Origin: Megalonaias nervosa | Taxonomy: Eukaryota; Mollusca; Bivalvia; Unionida; Unionidae | Direction of reading: 5' to 3' | DNA: 64,000 nucleotides | NCBI GenBank assembly: GCA_016617855.1 | Contig: JAECUM010003252.1 | Coordinates: 1-64,000, forward strand | Shown: positions 56,424-64,000 of the stretch, in pieces | Layout: each line of letters opens with the position of its first letter | How positions within the stretch are numbered: the stretch's first letter is position 1 | Made by a program: the position numbers and the translations under genes | The notes under the pieces: generated by a model | What the model was told of the DNA's origin: nothing | The model's input: only the letters and a program-made list of their open reading frames with translations | The model's database searches: none

Positions 56424-59400
56424 ATTAAATGTGGTTATCTGCCATTTTCTTTTACTCAGTTGTGTATTGCCAGCCCATACGCGACTTGCTTACATGCTGC
56501 TTGAAATTCACATATCTAGCGTTAAGTTTGGAGTTCTTTCACCCCACCCCCCAAGAGTAATTTTTACCAAAAATAGCTGAATTTATATCTTCATAATTGA
56601 CATTTAATTATATTCCTAAAATATCATGTAAGAAGTAACAGGGCTATTCTATTTAAACATACACGGTATCCAGGGAAGGCACTTTAAAAAAAATATATGC
56701 CAGGGTACTCAGATTACCCAAGAAGTTGAATATGAAAACAATATACAATTCTAAATGCATCTATGGGTGACTACTCTATATTAACAGTGCCTTCCTTGGG
56801 TCCCATGTATATGTTACTGGAATAGCCCTAATGCGTACATGTATATAGAACAGGGTGTTATGATGTTAAATTTTAATCCAACATATCAACTGGAAGACAG
56901 CTATTAATTATTTATTTAACAATCATTACTTTAGCTGGATCTGGATAAAACACAAGATATTCTGAAACTTCCCAGCATGGATTAAAGAAAGCAGCTACAA
57001 ATGAATAATCTGGAGCAACCCCCCCCCCCCAAAACAGAATGTAAAAACAATTACAAAGCTCACCTCTGTGAAGCTTCTTGCAGTTTCTATGAGTCACTGT
57101 ATGCTTTATTTATTAAACCAAATAAATCACAACAGTGGAATGCTGACATAAAAGTTGTTGTTTTTTTTTACGCCTCTTTTTGATCTTTATTTACTAGAGC
57201 TTAAGTTTTAATTGGCACTATATAGACAGTATTGAATGAAAACCACATGTCAATGACTATCCTTTAAGGAAGAGCAGCAAAAAAGTTTTCAAGATGACTG
57301 CCATAGTGGCCATATTGGTTGTCAGATCAGCACCAATTTCAGTTGGGATTAGATATTACTTTTCACTAAGGAGGAATAGTAATAAGATTTTCAAGGTGAC
57401 TGCCATAGTGGTCATATTGGTTGTCTGATCTGCCACAATTTCAGTTGGTACCAACAACATCCTGTATGTAGTCTTTTGGTGAAAACTCCATTTTAATATA
57501 ATCATCCATTTAGATGGAGTAGTGCTGGTTCAAGATGGCTGCTGTCATGGTCATATCGGCTGTCTGAGTAATATTTCCATTTATGACCAACCAGACTTTG
57601 GGAAAAATATGTAAATAAGGTTTCATTGCAAATCTCCATGTAGTTCAGGAGGAATAGTGACAAGAAACTTGTGCAAAGAGATAGATGCCAGACAACAGGC
57701 GACACCATAAGCTCTTCTCGTCTATGAACAGTTGAGCTAAAAGCTTGTGCTAAATGCAAAAAAACTTAAGCCAGCAAGCAATGTATGCAGGTCAGAGACC
57801 TTTTCTTAATTTAAGAGCGTGACACTAACAGAGATGTATAAAATCATCTAGTTTAATAGTTCCAGACTAAACAGTGCTAGAGAAATCAACCTGAAACTAA
57901 ATTTTTAGTGAAGTTTAAAATACGGTCACAGTAACCTAATTTTGTGATGAGAGTTAAGTACTCATCAAGATGCATCTCCTCACAAAGTTTTATGATTCAA
58001 GATACAACAGCATGGATACATACAGGGGGTGCGTGTGTGTGTGTGTGATTTGGATTTTTTAAAATAGCTTTAAAAAAAATTTCAGTCATATTGCTACAAT
58101 GTCTGTGGTTTGTCAGTTTATGCAGAAGTCTAGCACTGAGGCATCATGCCGCAGACATGTAGCATCATGTCCCACCCAGTAACATTATCCTAACTCCAGG
58201 CCAACCAGTCCTAGCACTAGCCTCTTAACGCCAAGTGCCAAGTGAGGCAGCTGCTAGTACCACTTATAAAGTCTTTTTGTATGACTCAGCTGGGTTTGAA
58301 CCCATGACCTCCCACATCCAAGGCGGATGCTCTAACCACTTAAGCCACCAGAGCAGTGGATACATAGAGGGTGCAATCAACTTATTTGGTCACCATGTGG
58401 ACTCAAAACTTGACCAAAGCAATTTAATTGGTAAGATGTAGATCAGTGATCTTTTGTAGTAAATGTGTGGTATAATAGGAATACATTCAATCATTTCCAT
58501 ATTACAGCTTGAACAGTACTTGAGAAATAAACTTAAAAATGAACCCAGAATGTAAAGCATGAAATATGGGTCATAACAGCCTTGTGTTAGTTCTCATTAA
58601 AATTCATCTGCTCACCAATTTCATGATTATAAGCATAACAGTGTGCAAAGGACTGAAGCTAAATGCAACAGAATACAGTGAATGCACATTATGCATTATT
58701 TCAGTCAGTGACTTGAACCACAAAACTGATATTGTTCTATCTTACCTGTAACATCACAGAATGACCCATGTTACTCTCATCCCAGATATGTACCAATGGG
58801 TTTAGTAAACATATTGTATCAATAGGTTTCACTGGCATGTTAGCACAATTCCAGCTCTTGTGCTAGTAAAGAAAGATCAGTTCCAAAAAGTGAAATGGCT
58901 TATGAAATTTAAGCCAATGAAAAAATATTCTGTGATCTCAGCTCCGGTGTCATAGGGGTGAGCCAGCACATAAAGGAATCAACTGCCTACCATAATAACA
59001 AGTATGATAATAATCTACAGAGTAAATCAGAAAATAAAAGCAACTTAAAAAACTTAAACAAAACCTTCCTACATATTGGTCAATGACAGTGACTTTGATC
59101 CCAAGGTGAAACGGGAAACCAATCATGTCACAGAATGAATTGTCTTAGCTTCAAAATGATTCATCCCAAAAATAACGAGTATCCATTAAGCAGTTCATTA
59201 ATAATATGCAAATGAAAAACTAAGCACAGCAATCAACTGGCAATGTATGCCACTTCTGGCAGAAATGTGCTTTGTCTTGCAAACCACTAATGTAGGCTCA
59301 AGAACAAATTGCCAAGATTTACCTCCTTGTGATCCTTAGTTTTTGACCACAGCAGTTTCCTTTTCTGAACTTGTTCAGCATATTTCAATGGGTTAACAGC

Positions 59401-60228
59401 TGCAGGGTTATAGTATTTTGGGACTGCTATCCCGGTCATTTCTTGAGCCTGAAAGAAAGAATCAATTTTGTAACTGAATATCTCACAAGTACAGTCCAAC
59501 TCCAAATAGGTCTCTCACGTTAAACAACTATCTTGCATATCCAGTCAAAACTGTTCAATTGTGCTGAACTTCTTGCAGCAGGTATTTCTCATTAACAGCT
59601 CAAACTGTAATGTCAGTAAATGTGTGATAAAGCCTGCACTATGAAACTTTTCCAGATCATTTGAAGACATCTGCCCAAGATCACAGAACCCTCTCATACA
59701 TGAACTAAAACTTTATTCTAAATTCTGATCAGTTAATGTCAAATCAGGGACTAAAATGTCAGAATTTTAAGGCAAATATAAGCGAAAATCTATGTAGTAT
59801 TGGAATCCAAGTGGCCTACTTGGTGGCCATTGTCTGAAGTTTTTCTGTATTAACGAAAGAAATATCGAGTTATCCAAAGTCTGTTCTAGCAGAATGGTCA
59901 CTCTACTCTTCTATGGTGGTACCCACCCTATTTGGGAAATTCCGTGTCTTTAATCTCCAAGCCTTAATACAGTGTATATGATAATATTCTACATGTGTTG
60001 TTTGGGCATCAACTTGATATTGTTTAGTCCTTATTTTTAAACTGCAGTGCAAACATAATCTTAAATGCATCAATGAAGTTCATAAAAAGAGTGCCTGAAC
60101 ATTAATGTTCTTAAACTGTCTGGTAACCAGCACCCTCCACAGAACAAATGGCCTAAGGACAACACTGCTTAAGTAAATCTACTCCGTAACAGTCAATGCC
60201 CATCATAAAAAATAATGCATCTACAGCC

Positions 60229-60288
<60 letters not shown>

Positions 60289-63200
60289 TTGTTACGTGTA
60301 GGCTTGTACAAAAGTAACAAAAGAAAAGAGTGAAGCCAACAAGCTTTATAAATTTTAACAAAATAATTTATTTCCCTAGAAAACAATGTAAAAATAGGAA
60401 ACAGGACTTATGGTTTGTGAATATAATCCAAAAATTAATCCTAAAGTTGAAAAAATATAAGTCCTATCACTAAACAGTTCTAATTGAATCCAGGTTCGAA
60501 TCTTGATGAAATTCCAATATGGAAGGCGATGACATCAGATGAGGTCGTTGTACAAATGGCAACAATTCCTCATTGAATCACCATTTATAATGTTCTGTTT
60601 AGAATTCCAGAATAAATTTCCACTGAATGTCTTTGTCTAAGTGTTTTATAAAAAGAAGCAGCACTTGTATAGTTTTCTAGAGAATAAATTATTAAATCCC
60701 CCAAAATAGATGAACTTCAAAACGTACTAGCCTCAACAATAAAACACTTTGAGCTCTGACGTGTAAAAATTATGACTGATCAATCTACTAGCAAAATGGC
60801 TGTTTAAGCCTCGATTTTAGATCACATGGTGGCTCACGTGACAGGGTGACGTGATCATTAATTTGAACAGCGCAATAAAAAAAATGCCATTTAGCACGTA
60901 GCTAGAATAGCCCTATCTAAGAATCAGATTCTCACACTGGAAATGAATTTAAAAATAAAACTGTTTACAACAGAGCTAACACGTAGGCTGAAGATGACCT
61001 TGGTAATAGCCAATCGTTTTCACTCAATATTTACAAAAACTATGAACCAAGGTGAGCCAAAAATAGTGCTTAAATCATACCTTTGTGTCAAAACAAAAGA
61101 CTGAATTTATGGGGGGAAAATATCAAATCCAGTAAAAATAATCATTACAATAAAATATAATAAAACAAAAATAAAAAGAATTTAAAACTAACATACAAGC
61201 AATTTAATTACACATTCATAACAACACACACACACACACACACATGAAGGCCAATATTTAAACCAAGGACTATTTGAGCAAATTCTACTTCTTTCTTACT
61301 TTAATATGTTAGTGTTTGGTCTTGCTGACCTGGTGTCAGGATAATGTGACTGGATGGGACATCATTCTACATGTCTGTACACATCACTATAAACTGCCAC
61401 ACTGTGGACGTCATAGCGATATGACTGAAACATTGTTAAAAGCTACATTAAAAATCCAAATCACACACAATTTTCCCACTTGACAACTGTAATTTTTATT
61501 TCTAAAACTGACAAAACTGTAATACATAATCTCACTGACATAACAGAACCTAGCCTCTACATATGTCAAAATATGGTAATAAATGTCTGACCTGGTAATG
61601 AATTTGTCACATTCAAAGATGCTGATCAAAGTGAATTTTTATAGAATATTGTAATTATCTCCAATCTCAAGGTTGATATTTCCAATCTTTGAACATACTG
61701 GCATGGCACAGATGATGTGGTGAGAGTTGTCATGAACTGTGCAGATTTGTTCTTTCCACTTTGTAAAATATGGGCTTCATACATGGAAATTAACTTGCTC
61801 AACATGACTTTTGAGCTGTATGGGATAGCTGGGATGTGGAACTGTCATCCCCATAACTTGCACTGGGACAGGGATGCAACATAATCATGCTCTGAAATTC
61901 AATAAATCATTCCAAACAAAATTTCAGCATATGTCAATGCAAGGCTATATAAGTACCTTTTGATGCATAGCTGCCATGGTCTGCAACAGTGCCATCTGTG
62001 GCGTGACCCCTGTTGTCACAGAAGACTTGGCTGCCTCAAACAATGCCTTCGTATTCAAGGCCATAGCGCTGGGGGGTTCCTTCGTCTCTGTAACAGTAAA
62101 TACAGTTCACTATTGATAACAAAAATTTGATACGCTGTCCACTCATTATAAAGCTTCCTAAAATAACATGAACAAGGCTTGATGGTTTCACTGTGCTTTG
62201 AACAAATTAATGACTTTACTTTAGGAGGGAAATGGCAGCAAAGTGCATTTCCAAGGACACACAAAGGCAGCTGTTCAAGGTAGGTATTGAACCTGTGACA
62301 CTTGGGTTGTAAGAGTCTAATGCCCTACTAAGGCTCCCTAATTTTACAATGGAATGATCAAGGATACCATTAGAGGGCAACATTTATATCATAGATACTT
62401 AAGTGAACTCTATTAACATTAGTTGACTATTAAGAATCATTTCATTTTCACACAAGAATACATGATTAACAAAATAGTTTCATTTGTTACTTTACAGCAC
62501 AAGACAAGTGGGTTATAAAGTACCAATACTATCTGAGTAAAGTGCTTTGCTCAAGGACACACCATGACAGAAGTTTTAGGCTGATCCAGTTATAGGACCT
62601 GAACATACTTCCTTTGAACTGCAAGCCTGGCATGCTAACCAATGAGCTATTGTGGCCACTGCCACCATTAGTTGCCTTTCACAACATTCAGGAGGGCACA
62701 CCAGGCCTATTCTGTGGATATTTTTCGTAAGATATTCTGATTGTATAAAAAACACGTGTTTCACCTGTTTCACTGTTCTGATGTATTCCCATCTCCCATC
62801 CAACTTTCAAAAACTCAAAACAACTCTTTTACTTTTGTCTCGCCATGATTATAGGTGACAGTAAGTTTGCTTTTTAGCTGACAAACTATACCTGTTGTTG
62901 TGTTTTCTGTGCTGCTATCTCCCAACATCCTTCCAACTTTCAGCAACTGCTGTCTCATTTTCTCCTTGAAAGTCAAAGGTTTGTTTGGACTCCTGCTCCT
63001 ACTCCTGCTCCTACTTCGGGAACTTCTCTGTCTACCTCTGCTTCGGCTTCTACTACGTCTCTCTCGACTGTGACTTCTCCTTTCCTTACTCTGACTCCTC
63101 TGGCTTTTCCTCTCTCGACTTCTGCTGCGTTTGTGTTTTCGTTCGGGACTACGACTCTTTTTTCTTTCTTTACTGTGGCTTCTTTTCATGTCTTTGTTTC

Positions 63201-63459
63201 CAATCTGGCCTCTATCCTTACTGTCCCTTTCTTTGGAAAGTTTATTCAGACTGTGTTTTGGATCTTCACTGTGGCTACTCTTCCTTTCCGTACTCCGACT
63301 TCTATGAACTTTGCTACTACTACTGTCTTTTCTGTCACGACTTCTGGATCTTTTTCTCTCTCTGCTTCCTCTTCTATCTTTGTGTCGACTGTGTGATGAA
63401 TGTCGTTTTTTGTCACGTGATTGAGAATGACTCCTTTTGTGCTTCTTTGATGAGCGATG
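55691..63459 (-). CDS. RSRC2: RSRC2 (arginine/serine-rich coiled-coil protein 2), 3' part, four exons
   Basis: Host gene, minus strand, its 5' part outside the window. Coding exons are 63459-62892, 62087-61957, 59448-59323 and 55972-55691, all with AG/GT borders and matching phases (0-1, 1-0, 0-0, 0-stop). The protein starts here with a long RS domain (SRSRDRKD, KRSHSKERKKSRSP). It continues with MALNTKALFEAAKSSVTTG and TGIAVPKYYNPAAVNPLKYAE, and ends in the SMAP-type C-terminal domain (ANKFRKLMGMK ... THTHRGIGLGF). These blocks are characteristic of RSRC2, a nuclear RS protein linked to RNA processing. The introns hold an LTR copy (60290-61223), SINEs and microsatellites. No lesion is visible. 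Confidence 0.92.
55973..59322. other. RSRC2 intron, repeat-rich
   Basis: Contains (TA)n at 56347-56416, copies of the ~150-bp repeat at 57,290-57,600, a (GT)n run near 58030 and a SINE at 58120-58357. No further exon recognised. Confidence 0.5.
58120..58357 (-). mobile_element. tRNA-derived SINE, second family
   Basis: Minus strand head GGTGGCTTAAGTGGTTAGAG (A box) and GGTCATGGGTTCAAACCC (B box), tail with TGGGACATGATGCTACATGT. A tail fragment of the same family lies near 61316-61400. Confidence 0.65.
59323..59448 (-). CDS. RSRC2: RSRC2 internal exon
   Basis: 126 nt, acceptor TTTCTTTCAG, donor GTAAAT; encodes AQEMTGIAVPKYYNPAAV through WSKTKDHKE. Confidence 0.93.
60233..60289. repeat. (TA)n(CA)n microsatellite
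   Basis: About 22 TA units then CA units, immediately before the LTR copy. Confidence 0.9.
60290..61223 (+). mobile_element. Solo-LTR-like repeat, copy 3, in an RSRC2 intron
   Basis: Begins TGTTACGTGTAGG and ends ATTCATAACA; closely similar along its length to 804-1730. Inserted in the (TA)n(CA)n tract; CA repeats resume at its right end. Confidence 0.75.
61957..62087 (-). CDS. RSRC2: RSRC2 internal exon
   Basis: 131 nt, acceptor TTTACTGTTACAG, donor GTACTT; encodes MALNTKALFEAAKSSVTTG through AAMHQK. Confidence 0.88.
62088..62891. other. RSRC2 intron
   Basis: Two tRNA-like SINE remnants, near 62225-62335 and 62500-62660 (minus strand AATAGCTCATTGGTTAGCAT as A box). No exon. Confidence 0.45.
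62892..63459 (-). CDS. RSRC2: RSRC2 RS-domain exon
   Basis: 568 nt, acceptor TTTGATTACAG, donor GTATAG. Encodes an Arg/Ser-rich region (SRSRDRKDSSSSKVHRSRS, SRSRSRSRSPNKPLTFKEKM). Confidence 0.9.
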
Positions 63460-64000
63460 CTGTAATCAAAAGGTGTTTGAATTATGTTGTTTCTGATCCA
63501 ATATTTGTAAATGTTAACTACCATGACTGTGACAAGTCTTTCATGTACACTCATGCTGTTTTCAACACTGATTCTGCAAACGTTGTCTCTAGTTACTGTG
63601 AATCAAAATTTTCACAAGAATAAAGATTTGAAAATATTTAGAGAGATGAATTAGTTAAGAGAACCAAAACTGAACTGGAAAAGGGACCACCGTTATTTAT
63701 AATATGGAGAATCTTTCATATTTATTAGTGTGGAAAGGGCAAACTACATTTAAGGAGTCATTAATTTGTGGGCAGGAATGAAGTTTTGCAGAGATCCTGA
63801 CAATGAATTACGAGTGTGAGGGTGATGATGAAATTTTCATATCCGTCATATATACAGTTATTTTTCTCACATTCACAGAGACTGATGCTTTACTGGGTGA
63901 AAAGATTTTCCAGGAAATTAAGATAAGGCCATTTTGTACTTTTAACCAATCAGTGTTGAAGCCAACTCTGATATACTTCATCAACAGCATGAATTTAAAA
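63460..64000. other. RSRC2 intron to window end
   Basis: AT-rich. No further exon recognised before the window ends. Confidence 0.4.

Noticed and set aside
62985..63623. 212-codon plus-strand frame rich in Cys, Tyr and Phe
   Set aside because: It is the antisense shadow of the RS-domain exon of RSRC2.

Overview
The window is animal nuclear DNA: AT-rich, full of microsatellites and minisatellites, with split genes and tRNA-derived SINE-like repeats. The one host gene I recognise is RSRC2, on the minus strand at the right end. The style of the intronic repeats would fit a marine invertebrate, plausibly a mollusc, but that is inference and nothing here fixes the species.

Layout. 1-7,000: AT-rich flank with a solo-LTR-like repeat (804-1730), a small hAT MITE with an 8-bp target duplication (2912-3068), a decayed THAP-domain exon (4402-4767, minus) and a ~720-bp foldback element (about 5324-6049). 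7,040-24,370: a more GC-rich, gene-dense block that is an integrated Polinton/Maverick (adintovirus-like) element. 24,370-55,000: gene-poor DNA dominated by minisatellites (24, 44, 60, 21, 46, 28, 30, 64 and 30 bp periods), further LTR copies, SINEs and a 155-bp hairpin. 55,250-64,000: the 3' half of RSRC2 (four exons) with repeat-rich introns, one carrying another LTR.

The Polinton carries the morphogenesis and replication set: adenain-like protease, Cys-rich conserved protein, major capsid protein, a small basic pX-like protein, penton/minor capsid protein, two-TM membrane protein, DDE integrase with chromodomain, packaging ATPase and protein-primed family B DNA polymerase. Accessory genes include a BIR (IAP-like) protein, a tandem family of three related small proteins, a plus-strand zinc-knuckle protein and a coiled-coil protein. 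The polymerase, integrase, capsid genes, ATPase and protease all carry nonsense codons or frameshifts, so this copy is defective. Several small accessory frames are intact. Many genes have their own TATA box, and two pairs (22.3-22.5 kb and 23.8-24.1 kb) are divergently transcribed. I found no terminal inverted repeats by eye, so the exact ends are unknown.

The most unusual observation is at the right end. The divergent pair at 23,210-24,308 is bounded on both sides by near-perfect replication-dependent histone mRNA 3' processing signals (stem-loop plus purine-rich downstream element), about 30 nt after each stop codon, and driven from a shared promoter with TATA and CCAAT-type motifs. Neither encoded protein looks like a histone. 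This suggests the element placed these two genes under histone-type, S-phase-coupled 3' end formation.
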